The notes under the pieces are model-generated. The model saw nothing but the letters and a program-made list of their open reading frames with translations. It was not told where the DNA came from and ran no database searches. From Desulfotignum sp. (lineage in GTDB: Bacteria; Desulfobacterota; Desulfobacteria; Desulfobacterales; Desulfobacteraceae), in NCBI GenBank assembly GCA_011390335.1, contig JAABSO010000013.1, positions 1 through 64,000 of the forward strand: a stretch of 64,000 nucleotides of DNA, given 5' to 3'. Of this stretch, positions 26,828 to 35,171 are shown in pieces. The first letter of the stretch is position 1. Each line of letters begins with the position of its first letter. A program made the translations under genes and the position numbers.

Positions 26828-29800
26828 ATGAAAAAACGGATCAAAGAACGTATGACTGGTGTTGTGAGAAGCAAGATTACGATTATTGCGGCCTTACTGC
26901 TTGTTATGTATACGCTGACCGGTTTTTTTTTGCTTCCTTTTCTTGCCGGGCATTTCCTTCCGGAAATGCTCAGTGAACGCTTACAGAGCGAGGTTACCCT
27001 TGAAAAGGTCTCTTTAAATCCATACAGCCTTGCGATGGAAGTCCGAAAATTCAAGGCAAACGAACCTTCCGGGGAGCCGTTGGCCGGTTTTGAGCGATTA
27101 CATGTCAATTTCCAGCTAAGCAGCCTGTTCCGCTGGGCTTTGACCTTCAGGGATGTGATTCTGGACAATGCTTTCTTGAATATGGTCATCACCAAAGACG
27201 GCAGCCTCAATCTGCAACTTTTGGCAGGGAATGGGGCTGATGGACTGGAGCCGTCTCCTGATACGTCAAAAGATCCCCTGCGGGTGATGCTGTACAACAT
27301 GGAAATTAACGGGGCCCGCATCGATGTAACTGACAACCGCCAGCCGCAACCGGCAAAGTTGTCTTTCCATCCCCTTACGGCTCATTTTACCGATATTTCC
27401 ACCATTCCTGAACTGGATGGCAATTATTTTCTGACGGCAGCCGGTGGTGACGGAACGGTCCTCAACTGGTCCGGCAACATGACCCTCCACCCTTTTCGTT
27501 CCAAAGGAGAACTTGCTTTCAGGCATGTTCCGGTTGAAACGCCCTGGTCTTTTTTTCGATCCACACTGAACATCCTTCCTCCACAAGGGGAGATGAATAT
27601 AGAAACCCGTTATCTGATCGATATCGGGAAAGACACAACCATCGCCAGCCTGAACGACTTGCGCTTACGGTTGAAGGACCTGGATTTTCAGCTGGAGGAG
27701 GACAAAGAGCCTTTTCTTGAACTGCCGGCGGTGGACTTGGGCGCAGAAAGCATTGATATGATCGGACGCAGGGTCCAGGATTTACGTCTGGCACTTACTG
27801 ATGGGCATATAGATATCAACAGCGACAGGGACGGGGTGCTCAATATTCAGAAGATTGTTCGTGTTGGAAACGGTGCCAACCCTGCAACACCGTCGCAAGA
27901 AGCATCGGCCCATCCCGGCGAACCCTGGACATTCGATATTTCCAGCGTCAACCTGGAAGGAATCGGACTGGCCTTCCGTGATAAGAGCCTGACGCGGGAA
28001 CGAATCCTGTCCACACAAGATATCAATCTGAACTTCCGGGCTTCTGTCACCACGGATTTTCCGCAACCAGGGGTACGGATGGACGACCTTGCCCTTGCAC
28101 TGCAGAAGATCACCCTGGGATTCGACGGGACGTCACATCCTGCTGTTCAGGTTGGGACCGTGGCTGTAAAAAAAGGTTCTTTTGACCTGGCTGGCAGGTC
28201 AGCGTCCCTATCTTATCTGGAAATTTCCGACGGGATCATTGATGTTATTTACGACACAGATGCAACACTTAATCTTGCACGCCTTCTTGATACAGAAGCT
28301 TTCGCTCCCAGTGACCTTGAAAATAAAAGTTCCACCGGGGAAAACAACCCCTGGAATATTTTTATAGACACCCTTGAATTGAAAAATTTCGCAGCCCGCA
28401 TAACCGACGAAACAGTGCAGCCGGGCAAGCCGTTAGTGGATCTGAAAGATATCGGCCTCAGCCTTTCACAGTTTGACGGGACATCTGCATTTCCCTTTGA
28501 GGCGGCCCTGCAGGTGAACCAGGGCGGAGCGTTCCAGGCTTCAGGCATGATGGATCCTTCCGCTGTTTCTCTTGAGTCGACCATAGCCATTGAAAACCTT
28601 GCGCTGCCAATTATCCAGCCGTACCTGGACCGGGCGGCGGATCTGACGCTCCAATCCGGCCTGCTGTCCACTAGGGGAACAATCAACAAAAACAACACAG
28701 GAGAAATGACGTACCAGGGGCAGGCAAGTATAACCGGCCTGGACGTTATTGAAAACAGCACCAGTGTAACAATGCTCGGGTGGAAACTGCTCAAAACCCC
28801 TGCACTGCGTCTCGGAATAAATCCCAACGACCTGAAAATGGACGCTTTAAACATTACCGGACTGCAAGGGGAACTGATTATATCTGATGACAAAACAGTG
28901 AATGTCATTGATGCATTCAGGACTGAAGAAAAATCCTCCCGCAAACTTCAACAGACGGAACAGGTACCGGACAAGGTCAAAGATTCCTTTCCGGTCACAA
29001 TCGGCCGAATCAGCCTGGACAATGGGAGGTTACATTTCGCAGACTTCAGTCTCATAACAAAGTTTGACACCGACATCCATGAACTCAATGGTTCTATTAC
29101 GAACGTATCATCATCATTGGGAACCCGCAGCAAGGTCAGCCTCGGAGGGCGCGTTGATCAATACGGAACCAGCAGGATAGAGGGGGAGATCAACTTTTTC
29201 GCCCCCAAAAAGTTTACCGATATTTCCTTTATATTTGAAAACCTGGAAATGACAAACCTGGCGCCGTACTCGGCTAAGTTTGCCGGCCGCAAGATTGACA
29301 GTGGCAGACTTTCTCTTGACCTGGAATATTCGATCGAAGACAGTCGGCTGCAGAGCCACAACGCGTTTGTCATTGAGGCCCTGGTGCTGGGCGAAAAGGT
29401 TGAAAGCCCGGATGCGGTCGATCTTCCCTTGGATCTGGCCATCGCGCTTCTCAAAGACTCCAGAGGCATCATTGATATAAGGCTTCCCATCACGGGCAGC
29501 CTTGAGGACCCTGAATTCAGCTATAGTCAGTTGTTATGGCAGGCAGCCACAAATCTACTGGGCAAAATCATCACCTCACCTTTCCGGGCCCTTGCCTCGT
29601 TGTTTGGCGCAGAAGAAGAAACGCTCAATGAAATTCTTTTTGAGCCGGGATCGGGTGTTATTCCTCCTGCGGAGGAGGAAAAGCTGGACACACTGCTGAA
29701 AGCGCTCCAGCAACGCCCTTTGTTGAAACTCATCATTACCGGGCGCTATGATGCAGATGCCGACAGACAAGCACTGAAAAAACGAAAATTCAGACGGAAT

Positions 29801-30220
29801 TTCGCGCAAGCTTCAGGAATTGAACTGGAACCCAATGAAGATCTTCGATCAATGGACTTCAGCAACGCTGACACGCAGGCAAAACTTACCGAAATATTTT
29901 TGGATCGGTACGGCAGGGAAGCTTATGATCAGATCCATGCTGCCATGGCGCCATCCAATGGAAACAAGGAAATTGAAGACAGAGAAGAGAAAACTGTCGA
30001 TGCCCGGGAACTGGCACGAAAACTTTTTGCCGTCCTGGTTGAACGGGTATCCCTTGATCCCGGTATTCTGGGATCCCTGGCCGACAAAAGGGCGGCAGCC
30101 ATTGTTACGTATATGACCCAAGCCGGGAAACTGGATATCGAACGCATCGTGACAAAGCCTTCCCAAAGCATCGGAGAAGATGATAATCTTTCCGTGCTCT
30201 TTGAACTGGGCAACATGTAG
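26828..30220 (+). CDS. DUF748 (AsmA-like) envelope protein
   Basis: This 1130-residue protein has an N-terminal membrane anchor (about 20-42, ALLLVMYTLTGFFLLPFLAG) and a long periplasmic beta-rich body of the DUF748 family. These are large AsmA/TamB-related proteins thought to bridge the inner and outer membranes, possibly for lipid movement. The early motif VSLNPYSLAMEVRKF and repeated strands with DxLNL and RITDE patterns are family features. The C-terminus has the LFEPGSGVIPPAEEEKL stretch, an OmpA-like-looking segment commonly found at the end of DUF748 proteins. AAGGA lies 6 nt before the ATG. Substrate and partners are unknown. Confidence 0.87.
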   Translation: MKKRIKERMTGVVRSKITIIAALLLVMYTLTGFFLLPFLAGHFLPEMLSERLQSEVTLEKVSLNPYSLAMEVRKFKANEPSGEPLAGFERLHVNFQLSSLFRWALTFRDVILDNAFLNMVITKDGSLNLQLLAGNGADGLEPSPDTSKDPLRVMLYNMEINGARIDVTDNRQPQPAKLSFHPLTAHFTDISTIPELDGNYFLTAAGGDGTVLNWSGNMTLHPFRSKGELAFRHVPVETPWSFFRSTLNILPPQGEMNIETRYLIDIGKDTTIASLNDLRLRLKDLDFQLEEDKEPFLELPAVDLGAESIDMIGRRVQDLRLALTDGHIDINSDRDGVLNIQKIVRVGNGANPATPSQEASAHPGEPWTFDISSVNLEGIGLAFRDKSLTRERILSTQDINLNFRASVTTDFPQPGVRMDDLALALQKITLGFDGTSHPAVQVGTVAVKKGSFDLAGRSASLSYLEISDGIIDVIYDTDATLNLARLLDTEAFAPSDLENKSSTGENNPWNIFIDTLELKNFAARITDETVQPGKPLVDLKDIGLSLSQFDGTSAFPFEAALQVNQGGAFQASGMMDPSAVSLESTIAIENLALPIIQPYLDRAADLTLQSGLLSTRGTINKNNTGEMTYQGQASITGLDVIENSTSVTMLGWKLLKTPALRLGINPNDLKMDALNITGLQGELIISDDKTVNVIDAFRTEEKSSRKLQQTEQVPDKVKDSFPVTIGRISLDNGRLHFADFSLITKFDTDIHELNGSITNVSSSLGTRSKVSLGGRVDQYGTSRIEGEINFFAPKKFTDISFIFENLEMTNLAPYSAKFAGRKIDSGRLSLDLEYSIEDSRLQSHNAFVIEALVLGEKVESPDAVDLPLDLAIALLKDSRGIIDIRLPITGSLEDPEFSYSQLLWQAATNLLGKIITSPFRALASLFGAEEETLNEILFEPGSGVIPPAEEEKLDTLLKALQQRPLLKLIITGRYDADADRQALKKRKFRRNFAQASGIELEPNEDLRSMDFSNADTQAKLTEIFLDRYGREAYDQIHAAMAPSNGNKEIEDREEKTVDARELARKLFAVLVERVSLDPGILGSLADKRAAAIVTYMTQAGKLDIERIVTKPSQSIGEDDNLSVLFELGNM

Positions 30221-30330
30221 GAGGCAACCGCCCATCACCCCATTTATCCGAAAATATTTGCTTGTATAAGTCAAATCCATTGTTACACTATGGAATACTA
30301 AAAGGTGTAAACCAGACAAAGGAGAAAAAA

Positions 30331-30585
30331 ATGGATAAAAAAGATTTGTGTGACAAAATCAGAACCCTGTATCCGGATATCGGGGAATGCGGTATTGATG
30401 TGAATGTGGCGTATGATGATGCAAACGATCGCTGGACAGTACATCTGAAAAAAGACAAAAAAGAACTCAAAACCTTTCTTGAACCGGATGATGCCGACCT
30501 GTGCATGGAAGGAAAGCAGTGCATGAGCCTGGGCATTGAAATCAACCAGCTAAAAGACAGCATCGACAGGATGCCGTCACAATGA
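30331..30585 (+). CDS. Small conserved-looking protein, 84 residues, unknown
   Basis: A well-signalled gene: AAAGGAG 7 nt before ATG 30331. The 84-residue product is acidic and predicted mixed alpha/beta, with a strand pair (IDVNVAYDDANDRWTVHLKK) and two cysteines at residues 60-70 (DLCMEGKQCMSLG) besides C6 and C20. No signal or membrane segment is present. It is followed 8 nt later by another small gene. I do not recognise a family. Confidence 0.65.
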   Translation: MDKKDLCDKIRTLYPDIGECGIDVNVAYDDANDRWTVHLKKDKKELKTFLEPDDADLCMEGKQCMSLGIEINQLKDSIDRMPSQ

Positions 30586-30593
30586 GGTGTTAA

Positions 30594-30755
30594 ATGACGG
30601 ATGATGAAAAAAAAGACAAAGAGGTTGATCTGGATGTGTGCACCCAGGCCCCGGCATCTGCTGAACATGCAAGACCCAATGAACCGGCAGAAGATCCCTG
30701 TGATGACGGCAGGGCCGGTTTAAAAAAAGAGAACAAAAAGCAGCACAAGTCATAA
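30594..30755 (+). CDS. Small charged protein, 53 residues, unknown
   Basis: The frame from ATG 30594 to TAA 30755 gives a 53-residue, very hydrophilic protein (Lys/Asp/Glu-rich, with two cysteines, VCTQAP and EDPCDDG). TGAGGTG, which contains the stop of the previous gene, lies 7 nt upstream and would couple the two. It is likely intrinsically disordered. No family recognised. Confidence 0.45.
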   Translation: MTDDEKKDKEVDLDVCTQAPASAEHARPNEPAEDPCDDGRAGLKKENKKQHKS

Positions 30756-30801
30756 GCCGGACAAAACCACTCACCCTGCAAAAAAACCTGAAACCCCCTT
30801 T

Positions 30802-32244
30802 TTAAGGTAATACTGTCTCACGCTTCCGGGTGGTATATTCCACCTGTACCCTGTTTTTTTTCGGATCTTCAAGCCTTATTGTCACAGGATGCAGGACAAT
30901 CCGGGCAGAAATTCGGCCTGAGGTTGTAATTTCCTCCAGAGAAAGGGCTTCTGTAAACAGGGTTTCCATCTGTGTGAGAACCTGTCTGGGACCGATGACA
31001 TGGGCCTTTTCCGGTGTTGTCGCAGCCCGGGTCATGATCAGGTCCTGGGAAAGCTGGCCTGTCCAGAAAGGCTGAACAGGAAGTTCCTTTTTGACCGGCA
31101 CATCAACAGTCACCTCAATCATGGATGGATCGAGGCTTTTGAGCACAATGCCGGGGGGCAGTGTGACGGCACTCCGGCTGACAGACAGCTTGTTGGTGCC
31201 TGGCACGGTATTGGCCAGACTCAGCTTGACAGTAATACGGTCAGGCCCCAGAGACCTGATCAGGGGTCTGGCGCCGCTTAGCAGAAGGGTGACGTTGCTT
31301 GCTGAAGAGGAAAAGATTTCCATATTCTGGTCTGATTTGATAAATTCAACCGGGATGGTATGGGTGGCAAGGGTTTCCATTCCCCTGGAAAAACTCAGCC
31401 ACAAACCGGTTACACAGACCAGACAGACGGCGGCGGCTACTGCAAGTTCACGGGTATGTTTTTTTATCCCTGCGGCAGCTGTATCCTGGCCCGCATGTGT
31501 AATGAGCAGCTTCTCAAAGGCCCTGCGGTCATTAATATCATAGATCTGGCCGTCCTTGACCAGGGTAATTTTGCCGCGCTCCTCTGAAACCACGATTACC
31601 AGAGAATCGGTATGTTCTGACAAACCGACAGCTGCCCTGTGCCGGGTACCAAAATAAGAGGGCAGATCTGTGCGTTTGGAGAGGGGAAGTATCACACCCA
31701 CATTTGTGACCCGATCTCCCTGAATGACGGCTGCTCCGTCATGGACCGGATTGTCGTCCCAGAAAATACTCACCAGCATCTCTTTGGAAAGTTTTCCCTG
31801 CCATGTTATCCCTTTTTGAACAAAACTTTCCACCCCCTGGTTCAACGGAAGTACAATCAAAGCCCCGATTTTTTTTTTCGCCAGTTCATAAACACCTTCA
31901 ACAATAATATGCACCGGGGTATTGCGCTGATACTGCGGGATTCCCCAGAAAAAGGATTTCAGATCTCTGGTCTGGAGCACGGAGGATATTTCATTGCGAA
32001 ACACAATAATAATGACCAGGGCGGCAACGGCGATAACACCCTGCATGGCCCAGCTGGTGACGACGAGTCCCATGGAAACAGCCACCTGCCTCAGAACCCA
32101 GAATATACCCATGGCAAAAAGCACCCGCAGAACATTGGTACCGCGAAAGAGCACATACAGCCGAAACAGAATGTAGCTGTTCAAAGCTATATCAAAAAAG
32201 CCCTGCCACCCGATGCCGAAAAACTGGTAAAAAAACTGTCCCAT
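30802..32244 (-). CDS. cdaA: Diadenylate cyclase fused to a YbbR/CdaR-type region
   Basis: The 480-residue protein makes c-di-AMP from two ATP. Three membrane helices (about 10-85) precede a DAC domain (about 95-235) with both signature motifs, HDGAAVIQ near residue 170 and GTRHRAAVGLSE near 200. A further membrane helix (about 268-286) is followed by YbbR-type repeats to the end, facing outward. In Firmicutes the same parts are two genes, cdaA and cdaR, where CdaR modulates CdaA; here they are one polypeptide. It starts 5 nt after a DUF2914 gene, so the pair is co-transcribed. No GlmM is adjacent. Confidence 0.9.
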   Translation of the reverse strand: MGQFFYQFFGIGWQGFFDIALNSYILFRLYVLFRGTNVLRVLFAMGIFWVLRQVAVSMGLVVTSWAMQGVIAVAALVIIIVFRNEISSVLQTRDLKSFFWGIPQYQRNTPVHIIVEGVYELAKKKIGALIVLPLNQGVESFVQKGITWQGKLSKEMLVSIFWDDNPVHDGAAVIQGDRVTNVGVILPLSKRTDLPSYFGTRHRAAVGLSEHTDSLVIVVSEERGKITLVKDGQIYDINDRRAFEKLLITHAGQDTAAAGIKKHTRELAVAAAVCLVCVTGLWLSFSRGMETLATHTIPVEFIKSDQNMEIFSSSASNVTLLLSGARPLIRSLGPDRITVKLSLANTVPGTNKLSVSRSAVTLPPGIVLKSLDPSMIEVTVDVPVKKELPVQPFWTGQLSQDLIMTRAATTPEKAHVIGPRQVLTQMETLFTEALSLEEITTSGRISARIVLHPVTIRLEDPKKNRVQVEYTTRKRETVLP

Positions 32245-32249
32245 GGTGA

Positions 32250-32672
32250 TCAGTCTGAAATACTGAATCTAAGGGTTTTCATCAGCTTTTCTTGGCTGTC
32301 GACAATCTCAACCCGCCACGGCCCCTTATCCGCCTCCCTGAGCTGCATGCTGCTGAACGAGGCCCATTTGGGAGGATGGAGCACCAGTTTTGCAGTGGAT
32401 ATCAAACGATCCTGCCTGTACCACCGGTGATATACTGTGGTCTCTTCGGGGACCGGATCAAATCCGGTAAAACAGAACACCCTGCCCAGGGAGATCGAAA
32501 ACACCACTGCCTGGTTCACCGGTTTAAATTTTTCAATGGCCTCACACATCACCGCCTCGACCAGCACAGGCTGATCCTTTGACAGCGCATCCCGGGCCCG
32601 GGCATGGGACGAAAAAAAGACGGCTGCAGGCAAAAGCAGCAGCATACTGATCAGTTTAAAAAATGGTTTCAT
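32250..32672 (-). CDS. DUF2914 exported protein
   Basis: The 140-residue protein has a signal peptide (hydrophobic LISMLLLLPAAVFF, cleavage likely after HARA). Its DUF2914 domain shows the usual run of motifs: CEAIEKFKP, VFSISLGRVFCFTGF, TVYHRWYR and GPWRVEIVD. These are small periplasmic or anchored beta domains of unknown role. It lies directly upstream of the diadenylate cyclase gene, with which it likely shares a transcript. Confidence 0.82.
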   Translation of the reverse strand: MKPFFKLISMLLLLPAAVFFSSHARARDALSKDQPVLVEAVMCEAIEKFKPVNQAVVFSISLGRVFCFTGFDPVPEETTVYHRWYRQDRLISTAKLVLHPPKWASFSSMQLREADKGPWRVEIVDSQEKLMKTLRFSISD

Positions 32673-32859
32673 GGCCGTGATGATACCTGTAGATCAGCTT
32701 TTTTTCAAGCAGGAATGAATTTGCCCTGCATTTTATACCGCCTGGTGAAGAAACCACCACAAATATGTTGGATCCGGAAAAGGTATTACCAAGTCTCACA
32801 AATTTTTGGTAATATCATACCTGCCCAAATGAAAAACCATTTTACACAAGGCTCTGCCC

Positions 32860-33861
32860 ATGAAACCACGCGTTGTCATACTTGCCACCGGCGGCACCAT
32901 AGCGGGAATCAGCCATGCACCGGCCCAGGCCGGATACGCCTCCGGACAGGTAACCATCCGGCAGATGATCCAGTCGGTCCCGGATCTGGATCATCTGGCT
33001 GTTGTCACAGGAGAACAGATCAGCAATGTGGGATCCCAGGACATCTCTTTTGATATCCTGAAACGCCTGACCGGCCGCATCAATGCACTGCTGGAACAAG
33101 CGGATATCCACGGCATTGTTGTGACCCACGGCACCGACACCATGGAGGAAACCGCATTTTTTTTAAACCTCACTGTGAACAGCCCCAAGCCGGTGGTGGT
33201 GACCGGGGCCATGCGGCCCGCCAATGCCATCTCGGCTGACGGTCCCCTGAACCTGTTCAATGCAGTGGCAGTGGCAGCTGACTCTGATGCACAGGAACGG
33301 GGCGTGCTGGTGGTCATGAACGACAGGATTCACGGGGCCCATTCTCTGACCAAAACCAACACCACCTCTGTGGAAACCTTTCTGTCTCCTGTGAACGGCC
33401 TGGTGGGCACTGTGAACTACGGCAAAACCGTGTATTTCAGGTTTCCATTTCGGCGCCACACATTTTTGAGCCGGTTTTCGGATCTGTTTTGCACCCAGAG
33501 CCGGGTGATGCTGCCCCGGGTGGACATTGTGTATGCCTGCATCGATATGCCGCCGGATCTCATGGATTGCTGTGTTGCCAGCGGGGCCCAAGGCATTGTC
33601 ATTGCCGGGGACGGCAACGGCAATATGAACCAGGCAACCGTAAAAAAAGCAGCCCGGATGGCCGGCCGGGGTGTTTTCATTGTCAGAAGCTCCCGGGTGC
33701 CCACCGGCACTGTGGGCAGAAATGTGGAGGTGGATGATGATGCCTGCGGTTTCATTGTGTCAGATGAACTCAACCCTGCCAAGGCCCGGATTCTGCTCAT
33801 GCTGGCTCTGACGGAAAAACCTGATCTGAAGACTGTGCAGCAGCTGTTTTACACCTATTAG
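32860..33861 (+). CDS. L-asparaginase (type II family, cytoplasmic)
   Basis: The 333-residue amidohydrolase converts asparagine to aspartate and ammonia. Both catalytic threonine motifs are present: ATGGTIAGI at residues 9-17 and HGTDTMEETA near 90. The sequence resembles type II enzymes (GAMRPANAISADGPLNL) but has no signal peptide, so it should act in the cytosol. Its last 4 nt overlap the end of the convergent amidase gene. It fits the amino-acid-using theme of the window. Confidence 0.9.
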   Translation: MKPRVVILATGGTIAGISHAPAQAGYASGQVTIRQMIQSVPDLDHLAVVTGEQISNVGSQDISFDILKRLTGRINALLEQADIHGIVVTHGTDTMEETAFFLNLTVNSPKPVVVTGAMRPANAISADGPLNLFNAVAVAADSDAQERGVLVVMNDRIHGAHSLTKTNTTSVETFLSPVNGLVGTVNYGKTVYFRFPFRRHTFLSRFSDLFCTQSRVMLPRVDIVYACIDMPPDLMDCCVASGAQGIVIAGDGNGNMNQATVKKAARMAGRGVFIVRSSRVPTGTVGRNVEVDDDACGFIVSDELNPAKARILLMLALTEKPDLKTVQQLFYTY

Positions 33862-35171
33862 CCGATATCATCCAGGGGCAGGTACACCTGTGTACCTTTG
33901 GGCAGATTGGAAAAATCTGTTATAGCATCTCCGGTTTTGACATGGCCGGGTGGCAGAAAATACACCGTGCCGGGATCCTTGTATTTTTGGCCGGCAATGC
34001 CGTAGGCGGTCACGGCATCAGTGAGGAGAAACGGCCCCTGATACCCCACGATCAACTGTGTTTTCCGGGGCAGGTCATCCCAGTCCGGAATGCGGGAACC
34101 TGTAAAAATTTTACCTGACGGCAGAAAATAGATGGTGGAATCAAAGCGGTAAGCAGGACCTGCATGGGACCAGGCGGTCATGCGGTCGGTGATCACCTTT
34201 ACCGGCGTTTGGGAAACCTGAATCCGCTCTTTTTCGATCTCCTGGTCAAGCAGGACCTTTGTGTTGACGGGCAGCAGGTGCCATCCGATAGTGTCTTTTA
34301 TCTGATCCCCGGTCAGGGTACGGCCGCCGGGAAGGACATAGGCGGTTGTCCGGCTGTCATAATCCTCCCCCGCAATGGACCAGGCCGAATTATTTTTTGA
34401 AATGAGATTGGACACCGGTGCGGTGGCAGCCACCTTGGCAACTGCCGGCTGTTCACCGTAAAACAGATCTGCCAGATAGGGGTCGGCCAGCAGCCGTCCG
34501 GTCCTGACATCCGGATCAAACCCTAAGGTGGGGCCCAGCCCGGCCCTGGACCTGTCAAAATTCTTGGCGCAGCGTTTTCTGCCCCTGTGATCTTTTGGAA
34601 ACCAGGGATTGGGCCTGCCAAAGGCTATCTGGCTGTGGGTGAGCACGGCGGTATCATCCAGATTGTAAACTTGTTGCAGAATATCGATGAGCATGGCAGC
34701 AGACCGGTACTGCTGTTCTGTCAACGGTGCGGAGTGATACCCCACCAGCTCGATGCCGATGGAAACAGATGAAACATCCTGTTTTCCCTGCCACATGGAA
34801 AGACCGGCATGATCGGCCCGGTATTGTTTGTCCATGATCCGGTAGGTACGGCCGTTTCTGGCAATCACGTAATGGGCATGTCCCCCGGGTGTGCTGTGAC
34901 CGCTTTTAAACTGTTTTCCTTTAGAGACCACCCGCAGGGTGGTGGACAGTCCCAGTTCCGATGTATGAACAATGATATACCGGGTTGCGGTGCGCGGAAT
35001 TTTTTTAAATTTTTTATTCAGCCGGTTTCTGTGGTCTATGATGGCATTTTGAAACAGCTGATAATCAGACCGGCTGTATGCCAAACAGGTACCGGTCCCA
35101 AAAAACCCGGCCATGAAAGATACAAGCACCCAGACCGGTATCAGCCATACATATCCTGTATGTTTTTTCAT
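33858..35171 (-). CDS. Cell-wall amidase with three C-terminal repeats
   Basis: The 437-residue exported protein has an N-terminal membrane/signal segment (about 8-32) and an Amidase_2 (AmpD-like N-acetylmuramoyl-L-alanine amidase) domain at about 60-230. Motifs include IIVHTSE, GGHAHYVIARNG, SIGIELVGYH and THSQIAFGRPNP...DHRGRKRCAKNFD. The C-terminal half contains three copies of a ~50-residue repeat, AWSIAGEDYDSRTTAYVLP, AWSHAGPAYRFDSTIYFLP and AYGIAGQKYKDPGTVYFLP, each followed by a (T)G.xI.....LP segment. These may bind wall polymers. Its ATG shares one base with the chemoreceptor stop (TGATG). Confidence 0.88.
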   Translation of the reverse strand: MKKHTGYVWLIPVWVLVSFMAGFFGTGTCLAYSRSDYQLFQNAIIDHRNRLNKKFKKIPRTATRYIIVHTSELGLSTTLRVVSKGKQFKSGHSTPGGHAHYVIARNGRTYRIMDKQYRADHAGLSMWQGKQDVSSVSIGIELVGYHSAPLTEQQYRSAAMLIDILQQVYNLDDTAVLTHSQIAFGRPNPWFPKDHRGRKRCAKNFDRSRAGLGPTLGFDPDVRTGRLLADPYLADLFYGEQPAVAKVAATAPVSNLISKNNSAWSIAGEDYDSRTTAYVLPGGRTLTGDQIKDTIGWHLLPVNTKVLLDQEIEKERIQVSQTPVKVITDRMTAWSHAGPAYRFDSTIYFLPSGKIFTGSRIPDWDDLPRKTQLIVGYQGPFLLTDAVTAYGIAGQKYKDPGTVYFLPPGHVKTGDAITDFSNLPKGTQVYLPLDDIG

